From: Serripes groenlandicus
Lineage: Eukaryota; Mollusca; Bivalvia; Cardiida; Cardiidae
Direction: 5' to 3'
Assembly: GCA_031761405.1 (NCBI GenBank)
Contig: JASEVX010000007.1
Span: 30,592,859 to 30,656,858, forward strand
DNA: 64,000 nucleotides
Under the pieces are notes generated by a model. That model had not been told where the DNA came from, did no database searches, and saw only the letters and a program-made list of their open reading frames with translations. Below, one piece after another: positions 20,067-29,584 of the stretch; positions within the stretch are counted from its first letter, which is position 1; each line of letters begins with the position of its first letter. The position numbers were made by a program, and so were the translations under genes.

Positions 20067-20693
20067 TGTACAAGCTTTCCGCCAGTGCACTTGCTTCCTC
20101 AAACTAACAACTTGGGCAGGTTGTTAGACCAATTGCAGTCGACCAGGTCTCTAGAGGCTATACCTCCAGGCTGGTCGGTCCCAGGACCCATTTCTAGGAA
20201 ATGGGTCAACTCTAAGGCGTATTCTACGTCTAAGGAGTTCTTCCCGGTCAAAGTGCCAGCTTTAGACGGGGATGCAGCTACACTGGGGTTAACTTCACCC
20301 GCTTCTGTCCAGGTCTCTTTTAAGATACTAGAGAAGTGGGAGGCCAGAGCAAGACTGGGTGTATTGGTGTCATCTCATGACAACCATTTCGCAGTCGCTC
20401 TGTCTTTGTTGTTGAAAGAGGAGAATATCTCTAGCCTAGGGGCTAACAGAATTCTCGAAGCTTTCGACACAGGCAACAGGCATCTCATGGCACTGAATCT
20501 TCAGACCATCACAGAGATACTGTCCATGAGGAGGGACGCAGTTATAGTTGCTCCTAACTCATTGCTACGTGCTAGCAAGGACAGCCTGAAAGCCGCACCA
20601 TTGGAGTCGAAACAACTCTTTGATGGAAGGATTGCTGCGGTGACAGCTTCTGATGCTTCAGAACAGTCGACGCCTTTCGGCGAACGCAGCTAA
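20067..20693 (+). pseudogene. gag: DIRS gag, C-terminal capsid-like part
   Basis: It is open from an ATG at 20085 for 202 codons. Predicted helices are rich in Leu, Ala and Glu (residues about 75-160, with EKWEARARLG, SLLLKEENISSLGANRILE and TITEILSMRRDAV). The sequence overlaps the start of the downstream frame by about 40 bases, and the adjacent segment at 20690-20880 is strongly basic, as in a nucleic-acid-binding tail. Placement between gag and reverse transcriptase supports the call. I do not recognise a named domain. Confidence 0.6.
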
Positions 20694-21846
20694 GGCTTTT
20701 GCGCAGGGCCAGAAACGTTCAACGTATTCTGCGAATGTGGGTAGTTCTAAGAAACCCAACCCAGCAAAGAAGCCAAAACGGTATGTGAAGGCGTTTCAGC
20801 CTAAACAAACCCCTTCCACGGGTCAGAAATCGGCTAAACCGAAGCGCCCCTATCAGGGTACTAACATCGGCAGCCTGCTAGAGTTAACACGAATCCGAAG
20901 CCGCAGCCCTAGGGATTCGCTCCTCTCTATGACAATCCCAAGGTCGGAGATTACAGTCGGGGGCCGCCTGTCATTTATCACGGAGGAGTGGGAAAGTGTC
21001 ACATAGGATCGTTGGATTTAGTCTGTGATACAGGAAGGGTATCTGATTCCCTTCATTTCCCCCCCTCCTCTGACAGGCGTGCCGATCGACATTTCGTCTC
21101 GTCATCCGGCCATGTCAGAGGTGATTTCATCGCTTCTGAAAAAGAATGCCATAGAGAGCGTTCTCAACCCCAATTTTCGGGGTTTCTACAGCCGTCTTTT
21201 TCTTGTTCCGAAGAAAGACGGCAAGTGGAGACCGGTTATAGATTTATCTGCGCTAAATCTATTGATTCCGGTCGATAAATTCAAAATGGAGTCGACCCGC
21301 TCCATCCGAGTTGCAATTCGGAAAGGCGACTGGGCGGTCTCTCTAGACCTAACACACGCCTTTTTATCACATCCCGATCGCTTCCTCCTCGGGGAAATAC
21401 CTTCGGTTTGTGATAGAGGGAGAAGTGCTCCAATTTCAGGGCTCTTCCCTTCGGCCTCAAGTCCGCCCCTCGAGTGCTTACGAAGATATCAGGGCATGGG
21501 AGCATTTCTTCGTATGAAAGGACCCCAACTTCTTCAATACTTCGACGATTGGCTTCCCCACAGGACGGATCGTGTACTTCTTTTTCACGATCTATCCCTA
21601 GCCTGGCGGACCATTCTGCGGTTGGGTTTAATACCCAACACGCAGAAGTCGGAATTAATTCCGTCAAAGAGGTTCACGTTCGTGGGTATGACGTTTTTCA
21701 CCGACTTAGCGGTAATTCGAGTACCTTCGGACAGAGTCTATTCACTAATACAGAATAGACAACTATATTCCACTCATTCGGCAGTGAACGTTCAGAATTC
21801 GCAAAGGAATAATAATAATTACAATAATTACTCCCCGAGTTCATAA
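20653..21846 (+). pseudogene. RT: DIRS reverse transcriptase with basic linker, broken
   Basis: The frame starts in a Lys-rich linker (20690-20880), meets TAG at 21004 and a second TAG at 21025-21027 region, then runs into a reverse transcriptase. Recognisable blocks are VPKKDGKWRPVIDLSALN (about 21211-21264), SLDLTHAF (about 21340) and the catalytic YFDDWL (21538-21555), followed by FVGMTFF. FDDW rather than YADD fits DIRS-type enzymes. Around 21370-21480 the expected continuation is split among three frames by small indels. After about 21760 the sequence turns into AT-rich filler (NNNNYNNY), and the connection plus RNase H domain is largely missing. The aspartate pair is intact, but the gene is dead. 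Confidence 0.85.
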
Positions 21847-21849
21847 TGA

Positions 21850-22378
21850 GGCTGAGAACCATTTCGTCAACTTCCGGTTTCACTTCTGGAAGGAATTTCT
21901 GGAAGGGAAGATGATGACAGAACACTTCTCTGGCCCAGAGACCGTGGTTATACGTCCTTCTGGCCTGCCTATCGACATAACCGTTACATCTTCCTTAGAT
22001 ATAGACAGTTCTTACCGATTGATGTTAATAAGGTAGGTCAATCTCTCTGAACGTTTGTCGACGGCTACCGCTTCTAAAGTTTTACTGAGAATTATAAATT
22101 CGTATTGCTTGGCGAACACTAACAGGGAAGTGAGTTCTTTGCTTTCAGTAGAAATGAATTACATTAAGTTTCACAGACTGATGGTTAGAATTAGAAAAAA
22201 CCCAATTGTAGGAGTTAACTCCAAAATAGGATTTGTCTTGCGTCCTTTGGTCGCTTACAAGAGCTCCATACGAACTCTTGAATCGACGTCTTTAAAGTTT
22301 TTTACTTATAAAACCGTCTTTTTATTAGCTTTAACTACAGATCGTCTCTGTAGAAACCGGGCAGATCAGATTCAATGA
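21850..22378 (+). pseudogene. YR: Tyrosine recombinase fragment of the DIRS-like element
   Basis: About 21925-21990 reads like the tail of the RNase H/linker region (WPRDRGYTSFWPAYR). From 22055 a 107-codon frame contains SLKFFTYKTVFLLALTT, which corresponds to the conserved helix just before the first catalytic arginine of DIRS recombinases. Immediately afterwards the expected GRRRSE-type block is lost (DRLCRNRADQ). No HxxR box or tyrosine is visible before the 3' untranslated region, so the catalytic half is deleted. The assignment is by motif memory and element position. Confidence 0.65.
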
Positions 22379-22673
22379 ATCTGATGGCTCCTTACTCTAC
22401 TGTGTCAACAAGGGTTCCTGTCTAAGAACCAGTTGCAGTCGGTCCTGCCTGGGTCCCCTTGTGGCTTCACAGCGAGTGGTTTGCTAATTCACATAATCCA
22501 ACACATAAATAAAGTGAATACCGATTGAACCTGTATTCAATCCCCTCTTTCCCTTTATACATCCGTTGGAATCAAGTATGTTTGTTCTTAAAAAAATATG
22601 GAATAATATACTACAACGTACCTGGAACGACAGTAAGTATTGGTCGAACCTCCCGTCCTATGCTACGAAGTCA

Positions 22674-22772
22674 TCAGGTATTAAATGACTGGTAATGTAT
22701 TTTTGATATAAAAATGAAGTTTTTTAAAGTAAAACATATTTTTATTAGAAAATACTTACCAGTCATTTATAG
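22674..22772. repeat. Internal complementary region (ICR) of the DIRS-like element
   Basis: GGTATTAAATGACTGGTAAT and its continuation are the reverse complement of the left end. ATGAAGTTTTTTAAAG up to CTTACCAGTCATTTA is the reverse complement of the right end. The switch point, within about 22712-22715, gives the predicted end-to-end junction of the circular intermediate. Function is known from DIRS-1; the assignment here rests on the matches. Confidence 0.88.
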
Positions 22773-22822
22773 AGTCCCACCTCCCAACCCCGCGTCGTCA
22801 CCAATACTTAACGGTGAATGAA

Positions 22823-23010
22823 AAGTGACTACCCGCTCACGCGCGCGCCTGTACTTCCGGGCGGCCGTGTATGTCACGGATACGTGAGGGATATGCTAGC
22901 GTGGGCGTTTTTTTTGGATAATTAAGGTGTATAGAGATGATATATCAGGTATTAAATGACTGGTAAGTATTTTCTAATAAAAATATGTTTTACTTTAAAA
23001 AACTTCATTT
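22823..23010 (-). repeat. Right inverted terminal repeat and right terminus of the DIRS-like element
   Basis: It mirrors the left repeat from the GTGACTACCCGCTCACG stretch to GGTATTAAATGACTGG. It then diverges into a terminus specific to the right end (about 22969-23010), which matches only the second half of the internal complementary region. This asymmetry is normal in DIRS elements. Confidence 0.9.
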
Positions 23011-23099
23011 TTGTGCAATTTCTCCTTTTGTCACTATGTTTTCAAAAAGCTGTCTGTTGCAGAGGCGTCCGAAAGCGTTTATATGAGGGAAAGGGTTAA
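23011..23099 (-). mobile_element. Right half of the family A TTAA-MITE split by the DIRS-like element
   Basis: It resumes with TTGTGCAATTTCTCC and ends GAGGGAAAGGGTTAA. Together with 16273-16380 it restores an ordinary copy of about 197 bp whose central loop is the insertion point. Confidence 0.85.
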
Positions 23100-23447
23100 A
23101 TATACACACATAAATACTAGTTGATACAACAACAAAATAGTCCACGTTCTTTCCCAGGCTGATAGCATATGATATAATAATACACCTTGCATATTTTCAG
23201 GTAACACAACACAAAAGTATATATACTTCAAAGGATCATTAATCTCAGTAATCTATCTCAACTTTTTTTGGCAGGTGTGTTGGTAAAACTATGCAGGTAA
23301 ACAGCCTTCAACTCTGAACATACCAGGAAAGAATTTCATTCACAAGTTTTTTATAGGATTTTTTTTAAACCTGTAAGATAAATACACCCTGATTTATCTG
23401 CATTGAACTTAACTGATTATTTGATTTAGAACTTGTGACTATGAGAC
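23100..23447. other. Stretch without recognisable feature
   Basis: AT-rich, no coding frame or repeat recognised. Confidence 0.4.
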
Positions 23448-23609
23448 TTACCCTTCCCACGTGTTTTGACACATTTGCTGCAGACTACTTTTGAAAATAT
23501 TGTGACATTTAAGAAGAAATTGCTAATAATGAGCAATATCTCATTTTGCCATACTATTTTCTCTTTTAGTCATGACTGTGGCAGATTTGTTGTATGTGGG
23601 AAAAGTTGA
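23448..23609. mobile_element. Family C-like TTAA-MITE, degraded
   Basis: Left end CTTACCCTTCCCACGTG, core GAAATTGCTAATAATGAGCA, right end GTATGTGGGAAAAGTTGAA; no TTAA left. Confidence 0.6.
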
Positions 23610-24003
23610 AGTGGGGGAAAGGTTTAAACTTTTTAAAGCAGTGGTTTATGAAAATATTGAAGTTAACATATATATCATGTGAAATATGTCTGTAGGTTAG
23701 ATACATGAACGTATTGTGTTGTACAAGACTCGAAACAATGTGGCAAGAGGAGAAAGTTATCATTTTGAGTATTTGAGAAACTGCAACACAAGTTTGGAGG
23801 TCCCAATAAGGAGAATATGAAATAAAGGTCTGAATATTATATCAATTACAAAGCACAATGGATTTTTTCTATCAGGAAATGGCTTGTTAACCGAATTTAT
23901 ACGTCTTTCTGATTAAAGCTTTAATTTAGAGGTTAACTAATAAGGAATAAACGACAATCAACCACATAAAGGAATGGTGCGGTCTCAAAAAGAATTTTAT
24001 CAG
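23610..24003. other. Stretch without recognisable feature
   Basis: A possible MITE core scrap (CAAGAGGAGAAAGTTATCAT) lies at 23743; otherwise nothing is seen. Confidence 0.4.
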
Positions 24004-24004
24004 A

Positions 24005-24224
24005 ATACCCCTTTCCCACTTGCAGACAAATCCACAGCAGACAACCTGTGAAAACATAGTGGCGACAGGAGAAATTCCTCACAATGAGCATTTTTTGCTC
24101 TGCCTCAAGTGTTTTTAACTCATATGTAATAAAGCCATGTTAAGATAGACATTTTCCATATTTTTGTCAAGAAGTGTTCAGTCATCTGCTGCAGAAGTAA
24201 ATTGTTGTACGTGGGAATGGGATA
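24005..24224. mobile_element. Family C-like TTAA-MITE
   Basis: Left CCCCTTTCCCACTTGCAG, inner pair CCACAGCAGACAAC and GTCATCTGCTGCAG, right GTACGTGGGAATGGG. Confidence 0.65.
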
Positions 24225-24255
24225 GTCACATGTGACACAGGGATATGTACCTTTT

Positions 24256-24430
24256 TAACCCTTTCCCTCATACGACAATTCTGCGGCAGACAACTTTGAA
24301 CATATTTTGTAATCAGCCAAAGACTTTCAGAGAAAAGGATTTTTAAAGTTTCACTCTGACGATTATAAATGAACAATTTCTCCTTTCGGCACAATATTTC
24401 CAAATATAATCTGTTGGAGACGAGTAAAAT
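24256..24430 (-). mobile_element. Family A TTAA-MITE with internal rearrangement
   Basis: The left end TTAACCCTTTCCCTCATACG is perfect, but after CATATTTTGT the sequence leaves consensus. Core fragments (CAATTTCTCCTTTCGGCACA) reappear at 24370 and no right terminus is visible. Confidence 0.6.
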
Positions 24431-24483
24431 TTAATATGTGTTTGCAAGTAAGCCTTTCTCACAAACAGTGTTTTAATGAGGTT

Positions 24484-24682
24484 TTACGCCGCTTTCATCA
24501 TTATATCAGTTATATCACGGTGACAGTTCACTTATTCATGATCCCTAGATAAACAAACCAGTACTAGGCTAGAAAATGTGCCTTGCCCAAGAGCACTCCA
24601 CCATGACTGAGGATCTAACCCGGGACACCCAGTTTCAAATCCCCGACGCTATTAAAACTTCTCGACCACGGTGGTTTCCTTC
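24484..24682 (-). mobile_element. tRNA-derived SINE, second subtype
   Basis: On the minus strand a tRNA-like head lies near 24610-24680. The body ends at GCCGTGATATAACTG-type sequence and the GGCGTAAAAC end at 24484. The central part (CAGTACTAGGC, AAATGTGCCTTGCC) differs from the 6864-7139 SINE and matches 41893-42008. Confidence 0.55.
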
Positions 24683-24689
24683 TCACAAT

Positions 24690-25018
24690 AGACGGATCAT
24701 GATGTAAACTTAGTAGACGACTTTTGAAACATTTCGTATTCAACTCTATTCAATAATTATAATACTTTCAATAATAGAGATTTTCCATGATTTTTCCTAG
24801 AGAATAAAAATAAATCAGAAAGGATGGGCCAGGTCTCTGTGGATATGTAGATAAGGATTTGACAGTGTTTGTCCACAGATTGATTACAAGCTACAAACAT
24901 GATACAGATCTTATCCAATGATATTTGTAAATTGTTACATGACACATGTTTTGATTACATATTTCAAAATGCCAGACAAGATTGTTTATAAGAGGCATGT
25001 ACACTCACTAAAAATTTA
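24690..25018. other. Mostly featureless stretch
   Basis: A MITE scrap (TAGTAGACGACTTTTGAAAC) lies at about 24710. No gene signal. Confidence 0.4.
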
Positions 25019-25019
25019 C

Positions 25020-25228
25020 TTAACCCTTTCCCTCATATAGACGCTTTCTGACGCCTCTGCAGCAGACAGCTTTTTAAAAACATTGTGACAAAAGAAGAAA
25101 TCGCTCAAAACAAGCAATTTCTCCTTTTGGTCATAGGTAATTGATTCAATTATAGAGATTTTCTATTTTTTGACAAAATATGTTCAAAGTCGTCTGCTGC
25201 AGAATTGTTGTATGAGGGAAATGGTTAA
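25020..25228 (+). mobile_element. Family A TTAA-MITE (209 bp)
   Basis: TTAA-bounded. A short deletion joins the core (CTCCTTTTGG) directly to TCATAGGTAATTGATTC. Its right TTAA is shared with the next copy. Confidence 0.85.
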
Positions 25229-25414
25229 CCCTTTCTCACATACAGACGCCTAGAGCTGTAGCAGACAGCATTTGAAAACATTGTGGCAAAGGGGGAAATT
25301 GCTCATACTGAACTTCACCTTTTACGACAATGTTTTACAACAGTTACTATTATGGTCTATATGTTTTCTAAGTGGTCTAGTCAACAAATATGTTGTATGT
25401 GAGAATGGGTTCTC
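25225..25414 (+). mobile_element. Family B TTAA-MITE abutting the previous copy on one TTAA
   Basis: Left end TTAACCCTTTCTCACATACA, right end GTATGTGAGAATGGGTT (TTAA lost). The core is partly degenerate (GAAATTGCTCATACTGAAC). Confidence 0.75.
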
Positions 25415-25585
25415 ATACCAGTACGTCACACAAAACTTTCCAAGCAACTGGCTGCTTTTTTGCATAAGATTATAGGTGGAATACAAATGATGCTTGTCAC
25501 AGTAACTTTTATCAAACGTCGGAAAGAATGTTGGCCGAGTTGGGCTTTAAACGGACAAACCCTTGGACTGTCAGCCGGGTCACTA
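25415..25585 (-). mobile_element. SINE fragment, central domain and part of head
   Basis: Blocks CCAAGCAACTGGCTGC, AACGTCGGAAAGAA and TTGGCCGAG match the 35.7-kb SINE in reverse. Confidence 0.6.
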
Positions 25586-25684
25586 CTAACTCAAAGCTAA
25601 AGGCCCTCAGGCCTTGAGGAGTAAACTGATATTTTCACCATCATTTAGCTCTTGTTAAAAAGGTTTAAAATTGTTGCAAGAAAA

Positions 25685-25775
25685 CCATGAAACACATGGG
25701 TAAGTACACTGACCTAAGTTATATAACTGAAATATTGTTTAAAAAGCTGTTAAACCATAATCAATCAATCAGTCT
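25685..25775 (+). mobile_element. SINE 3' end fragment
   Basis: It ends GTTAAACCATAATCAATCAA, preceded by CACATGGGTAAGTACACTGA. Confidence 0.45.
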
Positions 25776-25869
25776 ACATGTCATGTGATGTATAATTTAA
25801 AATATAATGGGAGCCATGTTTATCTTACAGTAGTACCATTAGATTATGTCATGTGCTGGCTCAGCTGCT

Positions 25870-26107
25870 TCACCATTTCCCATAACACAATTTGCAGATT
25901 CTGATATATATTTTGAAAATTTGATGCATCTGCAGTGGATGATTTGAAAACATTGTGGTAAAATGAGCAATTTCTCCTCTATGCCAGCTTTTTCAACACT
26001 AATCAATATATATAATAATAATACTTACATTTATAGATATTTTCCATTTGTCTTGCCTGGATGTTTTCTAAGATGTCTGCTGCAGATTTGTTGCATGTGG
26101 TAAAGGG
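25870..26107. mobile_element. Family C-like TTAA-MITE, degraded
   Basis: Left CACCATTTCCCATAACAC, inner GATGCATCTGCAG and GTCTGCTGCAGATTTG, right GCATGTGGTAAAGGGG. Confidence 0.55.
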
Positions 26108-26186
26108 GGGGGGAGGAGTACAATTTGGACTAATCATGGGTATTTTATTGCTACTTCAATGTTTACAAATAACAGTGCGACTCCTC

Positions 26187-26406
26187 TTAACCCTTTCCCT
26201 TATACGACAATTCTGCAGCAGACGACTTTGAACGTGTTTTGTCAAAACATAGAAAATCTCCATAATTGAATAGATAACCTATGACAAAAATTGGAAAACA
26301 TTGTGACAAAAGGAGAAATTGCACATTTTGTGCAATTTCTTCTTTTGTCACTATGTTTTCAAAAAGCCGTCTGCTGCAGGGGCGTCTATATGAGGGAAAG
26401 GGTTAA
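26187..26406 (-). mobile_element. Family A TTAA-MITE, complete (220 bp)
   Basis: TTAA-bounded. The right arm lacks the TCAGAAAG block between GGGGCG and TCTATATGAGG. Confidence 0.88.
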
Positions 26407-26422
26407 TACATTATGGTGTAAT

Positions 26423-26592
26423 CAACCCTTTACGCTGATGCATTTTGACTCGTCTCCAGCAGACAACTTTTCTCCTTTTGCCACAAGATTTTCATTTCTT
26501 TTCCACAATCTGTAACTTTCATTGTTCGATATTCTCATATTTTAACATAGAGATCTGCTGCGGAAATGTTGTTGTTTGTAGAAAAGGTTTTA
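26423..26592 (+). mobile_element. Family C-like TTAA-MITE with core deletion
   Basis: CAACCCTTTACGCTGATGCA, then CCAGCAGACAACTTTTCTCC (core absent), ending TAGAAAAGGTTTTA. Confidence 0.55.
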
Positions 26593-26741
26593 CACTTTCC
26601 ATGTTACAGACATTTGATAGGTCTGAAGCAGACCCTCCATGCAACAAGTAACTTTTCCTTTTCCCATGAAAAACCCCATTGTTTCATAATACACTTTATA
26701 ATTATAAATTTTCTATTTAACAGCCATTGAGAAAAGCAACT

Positions 26742-26953
26742 TTAACCCTTTCCAACCTAAAAAAGCATTTTGACACATCTGCAGCAGGCGACTTTTGAAA
26801 ACATCAAAGGAGGAAATATATTACTCACAACAAGCAATTTCTCCTTTTTTTAATAATGTAAAAAAATACCTTTAATACCTTTAATTTTTAGAGATTTTAT
26901 AATTGTTTGCAAGGTTGTCTGCTGCAGATTTGCTGTATGTGGGAATGGGTTAA
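26742..26953 (+). mobile_element. Family C TTAA-MITE, complete ends (212 bp)
   Basis: TTAA-bounded; left CCCTTTCCAACCTAAAA, core GGAGGAAATATATTACTCAC, right GTATGTGGGAATGGG. Confidence 0.8.
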
Positions 26954-27049
26954 ACATGTGAATTTGTTAAGATTTGTTTTTGGACAACTGTCAAAATCAG
27001 GTTATTTCTATGAACAAGTAAACCCAGATGAAATGAAATTCTATTTATA

Positions 27050-27186
27050 AAACCAATCTGCAGCAGCCGACTTAAAAAAATAATCTTGGTAAAAATATGA
27101 AGAATCTCTTAAGATGAAAGTATGATTATTGAATAGAATAGAAAACATTCTGGCAAACATAGAAAGACCTCATTCAGAGCACTTTT
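27050..27186 (-). mobile_element. Left part of a family B TTAA-MITE interrupted by a 1.25-kb insertion
   Basis: AATCTGCAGCAGCCGACTTA through GAAAACATTCTGGCAAACAT. The right part (TGTTTTCATATCATCTGC, ending TGTGGGAAATGGTTAA) is at 28443-28519. Confidence 0.6.
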
Positions 27187-28442
27187 TGTGGCGATTGGTT
27201 TGACAATCGCCACAATGCTAACAGAAACAACAACAACGAACAATATTTACAGAGTCGGTTTTGAAAAATCGGTTGATATTTATTTTCCTTACTGCAAACT
27301 TATTTACTCACATCCGTTATAGTTCCATCATTGATGCAGATAGGCGATTACTAATAATTATGTCAGTGCTACTTTGGTACCGGATTGTTACTAATATTTG
27401 AGTTTTATCGAGACATTATCTACATAGTCTTATTAGAGTTAAAATATGTAAATATTATCTTCGTCATGATTTGGCAGATAATAAATATCATTGCGCGTTC
27501 TGCCTTGCAAATAACGGCAAATAACTCTGATGATACTCAAATCTGGAAATTCCAAAAGGTTCTATAAATAGCTCGCGAGTTCTTAAATCTCAATATTATA
27601 AACGCTTCATTTTGTAGTTGTTTAAATATATGAAAGCGTCTAGATGATAAGACTGGTTTACAAAGGTTTAAAGGACACACGATGTCAGTGTGTACACATG
27701 TTATGTATACACGTCTGCACGTTCTAGAGTCAATTAGCAATCAATGCTGAAAGTGTAGCCTTATTTAGTTTGAGCATTATAATATATGCCTATATTTTTA
27801 TAAATTGAACAGTTTGGCAAATAGTGAAATTGTGCTTTTTGTGCATTTTTTGTGTTTGTTTTTGCACTCAAATTTTTCGAAGCAGTTTAACAACCTCAGA
27901 GACATATAAATACACTGTGTTTATATGTCTCTGACAACCCTCAATCATGCAATGTGAAGGGACTAAATTAAACAGACCTGTTGAATATCGGACATCATTG
28001 AAACAAACACCAAACTAATGGATACTGTTTTCTCTCCTTTCTTGATAATTTTTTTTGTCATTTCTAAAGCGTACACAATATTTTATCTTAATATGGCCTA
28101 GCGACCTGTTGATGAACATGGGATTAACCGAACAATTTAGATTACAAATAGCCTTTCTAATGAGCTAAAACGGTAGCTAGTCGATCGAGTACCAACTAGA
28201 TTTTTCATAAATTTGGAATGGCCTAATTTTGAACACATCATGACCAGTTTCAGAACGTAACTAAACAATCACCAAGACAACATTCTGGCAAACTAACATT
28301 ATTCTGTCAAAAGATGCAGGGTTGATACATTCTCAAATTGATCCGCACCAGAGTGCACTTTTATTGAAAAGCGCAAGCCCTACACCGATATACTGCTTGT
28401 TATTTTGCAGGATTTTCCATACGATCGCCACTACAGTGCCAT
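27187..28442. other. Insertion of about 1.25 kb, unclassified, with inverted GTGGCGAT ends
   Basis: The left edge holds a perfect 10-bp stem hairpin, GTGGCGATTG and CAATCGCCAC around GTTTGA (27187-27212). The right edge carries the inverted GTGGCGATCG (about 28421-28432). The interior is AT-rich with no long frame and contains the micro-palindrome at 27897. The exact borders are uncertain because the host MITE is degraded. Confidence 0.4.
27897..27933. mobile_element. Micro-palindromic element, 37 bp
   Basis: CAGAGACATATAAATAC pairs with GTGTTTATATGTCTCTG. It is flanked by ACAACCT (27890-27896) and ACAACCC (27934-27940), a 7-bp direct repeat with one mismatch. A close relative lies at 43213-43248. 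Confidence 0.6.
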
Positions 28443-28515
28443 TGGCGCTTTGATTCCATTTGTAACTGTTTTCATATCATCTGCTCCTGTTGTGTCTGCA
28501 TAATGTGGGAAATGG

Positions 28516-28752
28516 TTAACCCTTTCCCTCATACGACAATTCTGCAGCAGACGACTTTGAACGTATTTTGTCAAAACATAGAAAACCTCCATAATTGAAT
28601 GGATAACGTTACTATGACAAAAAGGGTAAAACATTGTGGCAAAAGGAGAAATTGCAAGTTTTGTGAAATTTCTTCTTTTGTCACTATGTTCTCAAAAAGC
28701 TGTCTGCTGCAGAGGCGTTCGAAAGCATCTATAATATGAGGGAAAGGTTTAA
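28516..28752 (-). mobile_element. Family A TTAA-MITE, complete (237 bp)
   Basis: Its left TTAA is the right TTAA of the interrupted family B copy. The core reads GAAATTGCAAGTTTTGTGAA, showing the uninterrupted version of the loop used by the DIRS-like element. The right end is GAGGGAAAGGTTTAA. Confidence 0.85.
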
Positions 28753-28829
28753 AACACAACTTATTTGCGGATAGCAGATATTCGTCCTTATAGACAGTGA
28801 ACCTCGACTACTTCTAAAAGTAAATATGC

Positions 28830-29020
28830 ACAGAGGTCCAGATAAGGAGTGGTTTGCAGCTCTTTTCCAAACAATATATCGCTTATTACCAAACCCTATG
28901 TTGCAGGTACTCGAAACAATCATCTCATTTAGACAATTCTTTTGAGTACCCACAACATAGGGTTAGCGGATAAAACCTGGATTTTAAAACAAACATAAAG
29001 CTATTTATCTAAAACTCTGT
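28830..29020 (-). repeat. Family 3 palindromic MITE, near complete
   Basis: The palindrome is AACCCTATGTTGCAGGTACT and AGTACCCACAACATAGGGTT. Outer blocks CAGATAAGGAGTGG and TATTTATCTAAAAC are retained. Confidence 0.65.
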
Positions 29021-29169
29021 ATGCAGAACATTATATAGATTTATGTCTTATAACTGTCTGCTTGAGAAAATTGCAGCCAAAAGTCCTAACCTAAGAAGGG
29101 TTCAAAAAAGGTGTATGTATACATTACATCAGGCCATATTTATAGCTGTCACTGATAATAAGGTTACCC

Positions 29170-29390
29170 TCGACCCTTTCTCACCCGCACACATTTTGTT
29201 GCAGATGATAGTCTAATTTTTTTTAAACATTCTGACAAAAGGAGAAATAACCTATATAATGTTTTAAACTTTTTTCAAACAATAATGATCATAATCTATA
29301 GAAAATTACGATACTTTTGTCGAGATATTTTCAATATGTATTTTATTCATATATAATTTAACCCAATGGCATCTGATTGTCAGAAAGGAT
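29170..29390 (+). mobile_element. Decayed TTAA-MITE
   Basis: CGACCCTTTCTCACCCGCAC, GTTGCAGATGATAG and ACAAAAGGAGAAATAACC are the surviving blocks. Confidence 0.5.
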
Positions 29391-29477
29391 AAATACATTT
29401 ACATAATTATATTACATGATACAAAAGATATAATTGCAGTAGAGATGAGTGACATTTCATTCCTTCAGATTGATTGA

Positions 29478-29560
29478 TTGATATTGCATGGTGTTTTACG
29501 CCACTTTCAACAATTGTTTCAGTTATATCACGGCATTTCCTAGGCAAGATACAGTCCTAG
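29478..29560 (-). mobile_element. SINE 3' fragment
   Basis: GTGTTTTACGCCACTTTCAA and AGTTATATCACGGC are the SINE 3' region in reverse. Confidence 0.5.
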
Positions 29561-29584
29561 TGGAAAGTCTACAGGTTGTAAAGG

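Larger units (their letters stand above)
16381..23010 (+). mobile_element. DIRS-like tyrosine-recombinase retrotransposon, degenerate, with complete terminal architecture
   Basis: DIRS elements are retrotransposons that integrate through a tyrosine recombinase, without an integrase and without target duplications. Seen here: (1) inverted terminal repeats, the left one at about 16386-16547 being the reverse complement of about 22823-22968; (2) an internal complementary region at 22674-22772 whose first half is the reverse complement of the left terminus (16381-16415) and whose second half is the reverse complement of the right terminus (about 22950-23010). That is the hallmark of DIRS-1 replication through a circle. 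(3) In order: a Cys/His-rich gag, a basic tail, a reverse transcriptase with an FDD core, and a recombinase fragment. All reading frames are damaged. No target-site duplication is seen; both borders are T-rich (GTTT/TTTG), as expected for strand exchange within a short core. The element splits a family A MITE. Confidence 0.9.
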
